A DNA stretch of 64,000 nt, taken from the NCBI RefSeq assembly GCF_002127325.2, contig NC_035445.2, forward strand, positions 87,259,912 through 87,323,911, given 5' to 3'. Below are positions 46,701 through 57,285 of the stretch, one piece after another (the stretch's first letter is position 1; every line of letters starts with the position of its first letter). The position numbers were made by a program, and so were the translations under genes. The notes beneath the pieces were generated by a model. That model was given only the letters and a program-made list of their open reading frames with translations. It had not been told where the DNA came from and did not search any database. Source of the DNA: Helianthus annuus (taxonomy: Eukaryota > Streptophyta > Magnoliopsida > Asterales > Asteraceae).

Positions 46701-48104
46701 CTCACATTTTCAAAAATCTCGTTTTTATAACATAAGAACATAATAGTCAAATTTAAGCATATTAACGGAATCATGCAAATAACTCAGATTTCTATGGGAC
46801 CATGTAGTATAACTTCAGAGGGTTATACTAACATATAATATGGTCACAAAGGAACCCTAAGACATACTGAAACTAAGCTAATTCGGGTCAAAACTGAAAG
46901 TCAAAGCAAAAGTCTACTTTTGCGACTTTCGGTTGCGAACCGAGCCTAAATTCAGAATTGTCGGGTTGAACATGTCTAAACATGTTCTTATATTATTTAC
47001 CAAGTTATTAAAGTGATAAAACTGATTTTATAGTTTCTACCTTATTAGTTATGAATTTTATTTAAAAACTGACCCGTTTGACTTTTATTTTAACTACTTT
47101 GACCCGACAATTAACTAAGTAAACGTGATAATTAGAAGGTGCCCTTTTGAGGGATTATCACCTACTTAATTACCAACACATAGCCACTTTCAATTTGAAT
47201 AATGGTTGGACCGTTAGTGAATAATCACATAGTCAAAGTATAATTACGATATCTTTGACTTTCAGTCATTAAGCTAATAAAAACTTAACTACAGAAGCTA
47301 AGAACACTTACAAAGGTCCTTAGCACGAAGATTAAACTTGAGAAAGCTTCCTAGATGACCAGGATGCTCCAGAGAAGAGTTGAGAGTGAAATTTTTGAAG
47401 TCCAAGTTCAAGTGATCAAATATGAAAGCTATTTATAGGAGATTTGAGGTTGCTAAGATCATTCCAGTTGTTTAGGGAGTTAACCAGATGATCACAGGTG
47501 TTCCCATGGCAGTAAAAACCATTAACCTGCCCCTGTTATTGCTCAGAAGCCATGCAATGGCGGTGGACAGGCTGTATCATGCTGTAACAACCCGCACCTT
47601 CGTGCGTTGTTACTACTCGATACACTCGTTACGCCTAGCACCGGAGATTCGGATCATAATGTAACTATATCAATTATATCGCTAAATCGAAGTACAATCG
47701 AATGATTACGCATATTCTATCATTAGTACAAACCTATTTTGCAAAACACTCACGATGATGTCGAGTAAAGGCCTAATCTACCCTTCTCGATAAGCGTGAG
47801 GTGTCAAAACGTAAGTAATCAACGCTGACAAGGACTATCGGGTGAGTGCTATGACTCCAGCCGTCATGACGATGATAGCAATACGAGTAAGTAGTGCCCC
47901 GGTAATCATTGTGGCACATCACATCGAAGAACGCACTCGAAGGCACGCGTAACTCGATCAACGCACTGAATATTGGATACATAAATACGTATATACGGCC
48001 CTTTTGTGATTAATAATAATAAATAATTTAATAATTATATAAATATATGAAAATATGGTTCAAACCATCGAAATCGCACCAAAAACGGGATCGAAAGGCT
48101 TCCG

Positions 48105-48290
48105 AACGGACCAGTCCAATCAATCAGACCAGTCCAATCGATCAGACCAGCCCAATCAGATGGGCCAGTCCGATCGATCGACTGGGCTGATCGATCGACT
48201 GGGCCGATCGATCGAACAGGCCGATCGATCGAGCAGGCTGCTCGATCGACTGGGCTGTTCGATCGACTGGGCCAGCCGATCCAGTTGCTG
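48105..48290 (+). repeat. 17-bp CGATCG-rich array upstream of the TATA box (element F LTR)
   Basis: About ten imperfect units such as CTGGGCTGATCGATCGA, ending some 28 bp before the TATA box at 48318. Repeated at 55213-55398 in the other LTR. Confidence 0.85.
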
Positions 48291-48317
48291 TTTTCCTCCT
48301 TTTTCTCCTTCCTTGCC

Positions 48318-48325
48318 TATAAATA
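48318..48325 (+). promoter_or_regulatory. TATA box of the element F LTR
   Basis: TATAAATA in the context TGCCTATAAATACCCC, directly downstream of the first array. The second LTR has the same at 55426. Confidence 0.8.
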
Positions 48326-49061
48326 CCCCTCATCCACCCTCCAACACTTGTTGTTGCTGCCACTACTCGACCAAGACGTTCCAGACCCTAAACCTCTCGA
48401 TTTCTCCCAATTCGTGTAAGTTTTCAACCCGAATCTTGTACTTCTTTGATCCTTATGCAATCCTTCATCTTTCTACCTTTCAAATCTCAGTTTTTAACCG
48501 TGAAATCAACGGATTTTGGGTGTTCTAAGGTGATGTCACCATAAAGTTCTTCAAAGGTGATGTCATCCCATGAAGAACAACTTAGATCCGAATGATTTCC
48601 ATACGATTCTTCATGAATCTCACCCAAATCAATGTTTTTCTAGTCAAAAGGCCACGGATTTGGGATGTTCGGATAGATTTCATCACAAAGTTCTTATGAA
48701 CTTCAAGTGTTGACCTCATATCATCAAGAACAACTCAGATCCAGGGCATTTCCTAAGTAAAATCAAGGTTTTTACATCAGATCTGTACATAAAAATGGTA
48801 AAACCAGAACTTAGACCGATCTCCTACACATTTCTTAGTGTCGTGTTGGTCTAGGATCTGATTTCTAGTGATAAAATGATCGATTTCGAGTTAAACACGG
48901 AAAAACCGACAAAAACGACCAGTTCCGACGAACGGGGTGATTCCCGGCCGTTAAAACAGGTCGGAATTGACGGGATTTCAGTTGCTTAACGCCTCATCGT
49001 AACGACTCGACCCAAAACGCCGAAAAACGCTCGAAAAATCATCGAAAACAGCCGAACAGGA

Positions 49062-49395
49062 TGGCCAATCGAGTGGCCCAATCGATCGAACAGACCAGTC
49101 GATCGAGTGGCCCAATCGATCGAACAGACCAGTCGATCGAGTGGCCCAATCGATCGAACAGACCAGTCGATCGAGTGGCCCATTCGATCGAACAGACCAG
49201 TCGATCGAGTGGCCCATTCGATCGAACAGGCCAATCGATCGAGTGGCCCATTCGATCGAACGGCCCATTCGATCGATCAAGCCGTCCGATCGATCAGGCC
49301 CATCCGTCCGATCGATCAGGCCCATCCGTCCGACCGACCAGGCCCACTCGATTGAGTGGCCTGTTCGACTGGGCCAGCCCAATTTCACTATTTTG
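49062..49395 (+). repeat. 34-bp tandem array (two 17-bp halves) downstream in the element F LTR
   Basis: About six copies of a 34-bp unit made of GATCGAGTGGCCCAATC and GATCGAACAGACCAGTC, degenerating rightward. As 34 is not a multiple of 3 and stops are rare, all frames stay open, which explains the overlapping ORFs on both strands. Confidence 0.92.
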
Positions 49396-50180
49396 TCCGA
49401 TTTTAACCCAATTTCGCCCGATTTCACGCAAATCGATACCGTTTAACGCATAGTAATCTATCACTCACATAAATTGTCTGAAATCAGGACATTCTCCGGC
49501 ACCGATTCCGCAAACCTAACCGAATACGCGCTGTGAGTATACTTGACCCCTTTTATCGAATTTTGGGTGTAACATACGTTCCATAAAAACCAAACTTATC
49601 AAACGAATGATTTAATTGGACTATTTATCACTTGCGAATAACTGTTTGCATAGATATACGTGATGCTAGTACATGTATGCTAGGACTTATACTCGTGACG
49701 TCCCACCAAGACTAGTATAGTACTATTTCGCCCGACGGGGTCTAGTTATGCCATCAAGAGTCGAGCATCAAGGACTTAGCTGGTAGTATCAGTTTTGTGA
49801 GTATATATGTCGTGTATTACGTTTATGCATGTGGAAATTCGCAGCACTTTTAATCTATCACACTATCACATATCAAACCTGTATACTCGCCAATACTTTT
49901 GTATTGACAAAGTTTTAACGTATGTTGCAGGTTTAGCCGAAGTTTACATCAAATCAAGCTAGGAAGTCTAGAAACTCATCTAAATTATAGGTTGTCGGAT
50001 TTGAATTGTTCGAGAGGACAAGAAATCTGTGATAACTTATGTGATTGTATTGTTTGTTAGTATGGGATGACAAATGTAATAAATATTATCGCAATATAGT
50101 TGTTATGGATTCTCTTGAGCAATCTGATTCGCCTAGTGCCGCGCCCCGATGATTCCGCCATCGGTTGGGGTGTGACAGAT

Positions 50181-50193
50181 TGGTATCAGAGCC
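50181..50193 (+). other. Primer binding site of element F (tRNA-iMet)
   Basis: TGGTATCAGAGCC, 3 nt after the LTR end at 50177. Confidence 0.93.
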
Positions 50194-51366
50194 ATAACTA
50201 TAGGGAATTAGGCAAAGTTTGAGACTCGACCTAGTCCGGGTCGATGTCTTATGAAAGTGACCTAGTCTATAGTCTAAGTACCAACAGGCCGACTCTTACG
50301 AACTCGTTAGGGTTTGTTTGGGCCAACTTGCTACTCTCGATCGAATTTGTTGAAAAGTTACAACTATTGTGTGAACACCGCATACTACAGCTTCACACAA
50401 AGAGCCTTTCCTAAGGCTAGAAGGTTACTTAGCCTTTCCTAAGGCTGACACAATACACATGTTTTCAAAACTACTCGCATAACAAAACCGAGTGATCTAG
50501 TCGAGACCAGGTGTGAAAACCAATAACTCTCGATAGGATCACTCACTCAGCGTATTTTTCTAGCACGAGAACTCTTCGTTGAGCTAGGAGTGACATCCAC
50601 ATCTCGACAAAAGGTCTCCATTTCGAAATTCTGGTGGAACTCTCGGATTTATTCGATGAGCACAACCACAAATGGGAACGAAGTTGTTAAGCCAGGGGTG
50701 AAACCCATACCTTAATCAACTGTTCCACTCCATAAAATGGTTTACAAAAGCTCTCACCAAGGTCACGACCATAACAACGACTCAGGCTACGCGAAGACTA
50801 GAGAGACGAATGTCAGGAGCTGCATCCCAGTGGAAGCATGAGTCCCCTAGGTCAACGCGTATGCCCGAACTTGTTGGGTATAGTCGGGTTACTTGGGTAG
50901 TCAACGCCTAAACACCCAAGGCATTCTATCTAAACTATTACGTATATGGTATCAATTACGTCTATGAGTTTTCAAATTTAAGCTTTACGATTTATCGATT
51001 TCTCGATTTATCGAATTTACGAACCTCGATTTACAAAGCGCACAACCTGCACAGCCATCGCAATCTAAAACAAAGACCGAATGATCGCAACAAAACAAAC
51101 GCCTAAGTACTCGAATTCGCTTACGCTATTTCTCTTGTCACGTCCTCACAAATTCTGAATCAATATCTATGTATAACCTACAACTATATCTATATATGTA
51201 TTAAATACAAAACGAATCAATTATGTGAGAGTTTAGGAACCTAGAATTTTCCTATGTGGCTCCTATGTGTTAAATTAAATTCTATAACAAGTTTTGATCG
51301 AATCAAATCGCATCAAAAGCTCAAAAATCATTATGATCGAATCTCATTCCGAATCCTTCTGTCTAG
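50194..51366 (+). other. Leader of element F
   Basis: 1.17 kb between PBS and gag. It contains a short direct repeat (GCCTTTCCTAAGGCT, near 50405 and 50430, itself an inverted repeat around CCTTTCCTAAGG). No ORF. Confidence 0.6.
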
Positions 51367-52287
51367 ATGCCTTCCAACAACTCGATCTCGAGACGAGTAG
51401 CTAGGAGAAGAGCCCAACGACGCGCCGATAAGAGGATCGCCTCGATTGTGACCAAAGAAGTGGTCAAGCTCATTCCTCAAATTGTCGCTCAAGTGCACTC
51501 TCAAAGCCACTCTCGAGCCCCGGAAGACGTCAAGACGGAATCTGCATTCCTCTACAAACACTTCAAAGCCTGTAATCCAATGCCTTTCACTGGTGAAGGA
51601 GATGTTTCTCAATTACTCCAGTGGTTCGATGCCATCGAGGTTACCCTTCGTCAGAGTGGGTGCCCCGAGGGCCTTCAAACTACTTGCGCCACCGGAGTAT
51701 TCCAATCCCGAGCACTTGATTGGTGGACCGCCGAACGCAACAAACGTGGGATCTCCGCAGCTTACGCCCTCTCATGGGGTGAGCTGAAGAAACTCATGAA
51801 GGAAGAATATTGTCCCCCTCACGAGGTCCAGAAGCTAGAGAACGAATTTTGGGAAATCAAGCAAACCGAAGGTGACAATGCGAGCTATACAGCAAGGTTC
51901 AAACAGCTTAGCATAATCTGCCCAAGTCAAGTCGACACTCCAAAGAAAGCTATCGCGAAGTATATTCGTGGCTTACCAGAGTGTGTGGGTGATTTTGTCG
52001 AAGCTGCAAAACCTACTACCATCGAAGAAGCCTACCGTCTAGCCGCAGAGCTCAACAGCAAACGAGTCGTGGACGGATCCTTCTCCAAGAAGCCTGTCAC
52101 ACGAGCTCATCAAGCAATCATCATCAACTCATCCGACGATTCCTTTGGAGAATCGGTCGATGGTTCATCTGACCGCGCCTCGGAGGATTCTTCCAAGAAT
52201 CGCTCCGACAATGCCTCCGTTAAATCGTCAGGCGAATCCGAAGACGACACTGCATCAACTCAAGAAGCCCAACCGAGCCGCAAATGA
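51367..52287 (+). CDS. Element F gag (capsid), 306 aa
   Basis: Intact ORF from MPSNNSISRRVARRRAQRRA, an Arg-rich start. The retrotransposon gag domain follows: FKACNPMPFTGEGDVSQLLQ, ALDWWTAERNKRG, LKKLMKEEYCPPHEVQKLE, NEFWEIKQTEGDNASYTARF, ICPSQVDTPKKAIAKYIRGL and PTTIEEAYRLAAELN. The C-terminus is an acidic Ser-rich tail ending PSRK and TGA. It is related to the gag of element A but diverged. In the same frame, after the TGA, comes a zinc knuckle segment. With no pol of its own, the element must use RT and integrase of another Ty3 element. Confidence 0.93.
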   Translation: MPSNNSISRRVARRRAQRRADKRIASIVTKEVVKLIPQIVAQVHSQSHSRAPEDVKTESAFLYKHFKACNPMPFTGEGDVSQLLQWFDAIEVTLRQSGCPEGLQTTCATGVFQSRALDWWTAERNKRGISAAYALSWGELKKLMKEEYCPPHEVQKLENEFWEIKQTEGDNASYTARFKQLSIICPSQVDTPKKAIAKYIRGLPECVGDFVEAAKPTTIEEAYRLAAELNSKRVVDGSFSKKPVTRAHQAIIINSSDDSFGESVDGSSDRASEDSSKNRSDNASVKSSGESEDDTASTQEAQPSRK

Positions 52288-52497
52288 AGGACCGTGAGCC
52301 CAGACTCTTCAACAACTGGACTGCCGCAACCCGAACCTCTCCGATCAGTCCCAGTTCAGTCACAACGCGCTTACAATGGATCTCATCCCCTGTGTTTCAC
52401 ATGCACGTATCATCACCCGCTAGAAGCAAAATGTCGCTATTGCGCAAATTGCAACTGGTATGGGCATTATACGTCACAGTGCCGTACAGGACCGTAA
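52288..52497 (+). CDS. Element F zinc knuckle segment (same frame after gag TGA)
   Basis: Continues the gag frame after the stop at 52285-52287. Encodes CFTCTYHHPLEAKC and a CCHC knuckle CANCNWYGHYTSQC, then ends at 52497. This looks like the nucleocapsid part of gag, so translation would need stop-codon read-through, or the stop is a recent mutation. Confidence 0.75.
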   Translation, partial: RTVSPDSSTTGLPQPEPLRSVPVQSQRAYNGSHPLCFTCTYHHPLEAKCRYCANCNWYGHYTSQCRTGP

Positions 52498-54675
52498 CCT
52501 GGAAGGAAGTCATCAGCAACCGCCGTCTCCGCAAGTATCCACAACAACGTTATTTTGATCCTAATGTTGTTGTAATAATCCGACTTATCGCTATCATTTC
52601 TGGAACTTATTTCATATATCATCGTGTGTAGATTCTATTTCTCTTACAATCGAGCACTATCTAGACGCTAGCACTATGTACTATATTATGTATTTTATCC
52701 CTATAACACTCTTAGAACGAGGTACGGTATACGTGCAAGGGACAACTAATCACGGGTGCACACGGGATTATCTTGGTCAGTGCACGGAGATCGTAGTGAA
52801 GTTCTAATGGTGCCATAACGTTTAGAAGCACGGTCAAGGCCGTGTCAACAAAGTGTGACACCAAAGCACGGGGCATAAGTAGTAGGGGTGACGCGGGGGT
52901 ACGCTTTACCATACTACCGAAACTTCGTGAAGAAAGTGCCATGTGGAGTTGGACGTTATTAGACCTATTGTACTATTATGGTTAATTTGACCCTCTACCA
53001 TCAATCACAAGGCGTAACAAAACTAAACCGCATCACTGCGAGGCTTCTCGTAAGTCCGCGTACACAAATTGCCACATCGATGAACTTAGGTAAGTTCACC
53101 CCGAAGAGCAATTGGAGCAACGCGAGACTGGTCGTAAAGTCTAGAACGCAATCAAATCAATCGATATATGGCTCGGAATCGCAATCGTATCATGTGTTTG
53201 TCTCGAAATCTCTAACACTCGTTATTACCTCTATCAGCTGGTGTGGATTCGCCTATTGTGGATTCGCTAGACGAGTATCGACAATCACTCGCCGCCTTCC
53301 ACTTTAACGCGCCTCGCACCTAATCCATCAACTCGATACTATCATCTTGGTTCGCTATCACTTATCGATGCAAGCATTCTACGTGTCATGTAGCGCGCAA
53401 GACCTCGCTTCACGAGACAAAACTAATAAGGTTGAAACATAGTGATGTTTTGACCATATTAGTTGACTTTTGTGGAAAAAGGCCGTGTGGGCTAGCATTA
53501 GTACTAATTGTGGTGTAATCAGTTCAACCAGTCGCCTATCACTCGTAACGCAACAATCGCCTTTTATCAATCTGTTGAAATCTATTGTCTATCGATGTTC
53601 GAATGTTACTTGGAAGTCATCGCAGGTGGTGTAATGTTAGGGTGCATGACATTGCTTCACAAGATAAAACTAATATGGAAACATGGTGTTTGTCATATTA
53701 GCAAGTCTTGTGGAAACGTGCCATGCGAACTTCGTGTGGAATCAAATCGAAATCTCATCTACTCGAATCGAAATCGTGTCATTCGTTGTCCAACCAAGCA
53801 TACCATATCGGCATTGTGCGACCGGACTACTCGCACCCGCTGCCTACGCTTGGTTTGCATCCAACTTATTTATATTCAAAACTCGGTGTAGCACCTCATC
53901 GCTAGGATCAAGGGAATCGAAATTCTATCTGTGTCTTATCGGCACGCATGACACTGCCTCATGAAACAGAGTTAATATGGGTAAAGCATGGTGGATACGC
54001 CGCTGGTACTTCCTATATATAAGTGTTTTAACCATATTAACGAACTTTTGTGGGAAGGTGCCACGTGGGGCCCGATGTAAGTTATTTTTCCATAGTATTA
54101 AGGAAAACCTATTTTTATAAAATTTTTACTAAAACCGTTGGACAAATGAAATTCCTTACAACATGGAGAAAACATTGAATCAGTTTGGCTCCGTGCCCAA
54201 TGAAAATTTCATAAGTCCAATTCTTTTCTTAAAAACCTTTGCAATGACCGACAGGAATCTTCCCGAGAACGAGGGTTCGGCCGTCGAGTTCCGCTCGAAC
54301 CCACGTTGTAGGGAAGTTTTCTTAAAACTTATTTTGCCACCTGATTCTTTTAAAATGTAAAACTCAAAACCTGTTATCAAATAACAAAACCCTCCACATA
54401 GCGCTGGTGTGGACATCAAAACGGTCGACACCGCGCCATGAGGAGATTTTTCTTAATTAACTTCGGAAATTAATCGAGTATTGGTAAGTTTAAAACGCTA
54501 TAAAATTGCTTTTTGTATGTGTTATCACTTCTAAGTAATCGAATCGTATGCTCTCTCTATTTTCACTCGCCAAATCGTAATCGATCGCTCGTTATCTAGA
54601 CGCTAATAATCTCTACTCTCAATCGCATCAACCCTTACGACCCTACTATTGGATTAATTTCGGGACGAAATTTCC
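52498..54675 (+). other. Post-gag region of element F, no pol
   Basis: 2.2 kb without protease, RT or integrase signatures in any frame. It holds three related repeat units with inverted arms (about 53390-53480, 53640-53725 and 53945-54075). The ORFs listed by length here show no family motif and overlap on several frames. Confidence 0.7.
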
Positions 54676-54690
54676 TAAAGGAGGGGATAC
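54656..54690 (+). other. Inverted repeat and PPT of element F
   Basis: AATTTCG-GGA-CGAAATT (54656-54672), followed by TAAAGGAGGGGATAC (54676-54690) and the 3' LTR. Confidence 0.88.
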
Positions 54691-57285
54691 TGTAACAACC
54701 CGCACCTTCGTGCGTTGTTACTACTCGATACACTCGTTACGCCTAGCACCGGAGATTCGGATCATAATGTAACTATATCAATTATATCGCTAAATCGAAG
54801 TACAATCGAATGATTACGCATATTCTATCATTAGTACAAACCTATTTTGCAAAACACTCACGATGATGTCGAGTAAAGGCCTAATCTACCCTTCTCGATA
54901 AGCGTGAGGTGTCAAAACGTAAGTAATCAACGCTAACAAGGACTATCGGGTGAGTGCTATGACTCCAGCCGTCATGACGATGATAGCAATACGAGTAAGT
55001 AGTGCCCCGGTAATCATTGTGGCACATCACATCGAAGAACGCACTCGAAGGCACGCGTAACTCGATCAACGCACTGAATATTGGATACATAAATACGTAT
55101 ATACGGCCCTTTTGTGATTAATAATAATAAATAATTTAATAATTATATAAATATATGAAAATATGGTTCAAACCATCGAAATCGCACCAAAAACGGGATC
55201 GAAAGGCTTCCGAACGGACCAGTCCAATCAATCAGACCAGTCCAATCGATCAGACCAGCCCAATCAGATGGGCCAGTCCGATCGATCGACTGGGCTGATC
55301 GATCGACTGGGCCGATCGATCGAACAGGCCGATCGATCGAGCAGGCTGCTCGATCGACTGGGCTGTTCGATCGACTGGGCCAGCCGATCCAGTTGCTGTT
55401 TTCCTCCTTTTTCTCCTTCCTTGCCTATAAATACCCCTCATCCACCCTCCAACACTTGTTGTTGCTGCCACTACTCGACCAAGACGTTCCAGACCCTAAA
55501 CCTCTCGATTTCTCCCAATTCGTGTAAGTTTTCAACCCGAATCTTGTACTTCTTTGATCCTTATGCAATCCTTCATCTTTCTACCTTTCAAATCTCAGTT
55601 TTTAACCGTGAAATCAACGGATTTTGGGTGTTCTAAGGTGATGTCACCATAAAGTTCTTCAAAGGTGATGTCATCCCATGAAGAACAACTTAGATCCGAA
55701 TGATTTCCATACGATTCTTCATGAATCTCACCCAAATCAATGTTTTTCTAGTCAAAAGGCCACGGATTTGGGATGTTCGGATAGATTTCATCACAAAGTT
55801 CTTATGAACTTCAAGTGTTGACCTCATATCATCAAGAACAACTCAGATCCAGGGCATTTCCTAAGTAAAATCAAGGTTTTTACATCAGATCTGTACATAA
55901 AAATGGTAAAACCAGAACTTAGACCGATCTCCTACACATTTCTTAGTGTCGTGTTGGTCTAGGATCTGATTTCTAGTGATAAAATGATCGATTTCGAGTT
56001 AAACACGGAAAAACCGACAAAAACGACCAGTTCCGACGAACGGGGTGATTCCCGGCCGTTAAAACAGGTCGGAATTGACGGGATTTCAGTTGCTTAACGC
56101 CTCATCGTAACGACTCGACCCAAAACGCCGAAAAACGCTCGAAAAATCATCGAAAACAGCCGAACAGGATGGCCAATCGAGTGGCCCAATCGATCGAACA
56201 GACCAGTCGATCGAGTGGCCCAATCGATCGAACAGACCAGTCGATCGAGTGGCCCAATCGATCGAACAGACCAGTCGATCGAGTGGCCCATTCGATCGAA
56301 CAGACCAGTCGATCGAGTGGCCCATTCGATCGAACAGGCCAATCGATCGAGTGGCCCATTCGATCGAACGGCCCATTCGATCGATCAAGCCGTCCGATCG
56401 ATCAGGCCCATCCGTCCGATCGATCAGGCCCATCCGTCCGACCGACCAGGCCCACTCGATTGAGTGGCCTGTTCGACTGGGCCAGCCCAATTTCACTATT
56501 TTGTCCGATTTTAACCCAATTTCGCCCGATTTCACGCAAATCGATACCGTTTAACGCATAGTAATCTATCACTCACATAAATTGTCTGAAATCAGGACAT
56601 TCTCCGGCACCGATTCCGCAAACCTAACCGAATACGCGCTGTGAGTATACTTGACCCCTTTTATCGAATTTTGGGTGTAACATACGTTCCATAAAAACCA
56701 AACTTATCAAACGAATGATTTAATTGGACTATTTATCACTTGCGAATAACTGTTTGCATAGATATACGTGATGCTAGTACATGTATGCTAGGACTTATAC
56801 TCGTGACGTCCCACCAAGACTAGTATAGTACTATTTCGCCCGACGGGGTCTAGTTATGCCATCAAGAGTCGAGCATCGAGGACTTAGCTGGTAGTATCAG
56901 TTTTGTGAGTATATATGTCGTGTATTACGTTTATGCATGTGGAAATTCGCAGCACTTTTAATCTATCACACTATCACATATCAAACCTGTATACTCGCCA
57001 ATACTTTTGTATTGACAAAGTTTTAACGTATGTTGCAGGTTTAGCCGAAGTTTACATCAAATCAAGCTAGGAAGTCTAGAAACTCATCTAAATTATAGGT
57101 TGTCGGATTTGAATTGTTCGAGAGGACAAGAAATCTGTGATAACTTATGTGATTGTATTGTTTGTTAGTATGGGATGACAAATGTAATAAATATTATCGC
57201 AATATAGTTGTTATGGATTCTCTTGAGCAATCTGATTCGCCTAGTGCCGCGCCCCGATGATTCCGCCATCGGTTGGGGTGTGACA
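54691..57285 (+). repeat. Element F 3' LTR
   Basis: 2595 bp, offset 7108 from the 5' LTR. I see two differences (G/A near 47832 versus 54940, A/G near 49770 versus 56878). Ends GGGGTGTGACA, then TSD CATGC. Confidence 0.95.

Larger units (their letters stand above)
47583..50177 (+). repeat. Element F 5' LTR
   Basis: TGTAACAACCCG to GGGGTGTGACA. It contains two arrays of a 17-bp CGATCG-rich unit and a TATA box between them. ORFs on both strands here arise from the arrays. Confidence 0.95.
47583..57285 (+). mobile_element. Element F: gag-only (TR-GAG type) LTR element, very young
   Basis: 9703 bp with perfect TSD CATGC (47578-47582 and 57286-57290). Both LTRs are 2595 bp and differ at about two positions. 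PBS 50181-50193, gag 51367-52287, zinc knuckle after one stop, then 2.2 kb without any pol domain, and PPT 54676-54690. Non-autonomous elements with only gag are known as TR-GAG. It lies within the solo LTR E. Confidence 0.93.

Noticed and set aside
44708..47582. A full-length LTR element instead of a solo LTR for element E
   Set aside because: After removing F only about 3.6 kb remain, with no PBS, PPT, second LTR copy or pol trace, and the flanking GATGA duplication is direct.
48142..49453. Several overlapping ORFs of 70-157 codons on both strands in the LTRs of element F (repeated at 55250-56561), with DRxxxSIxWxxRS-like repeats
   Set aside because: They are translations of the 17/34-bp CGATCG arrays; open frames on both strands and all phases show repeat composition, not coding.
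52712..54431. ORFs of 63-127 codons after gag of element F as possible accessory genes
   Set aside because: They overlap in several frames, show no recognisable domains and straddle the inverted repeat units.
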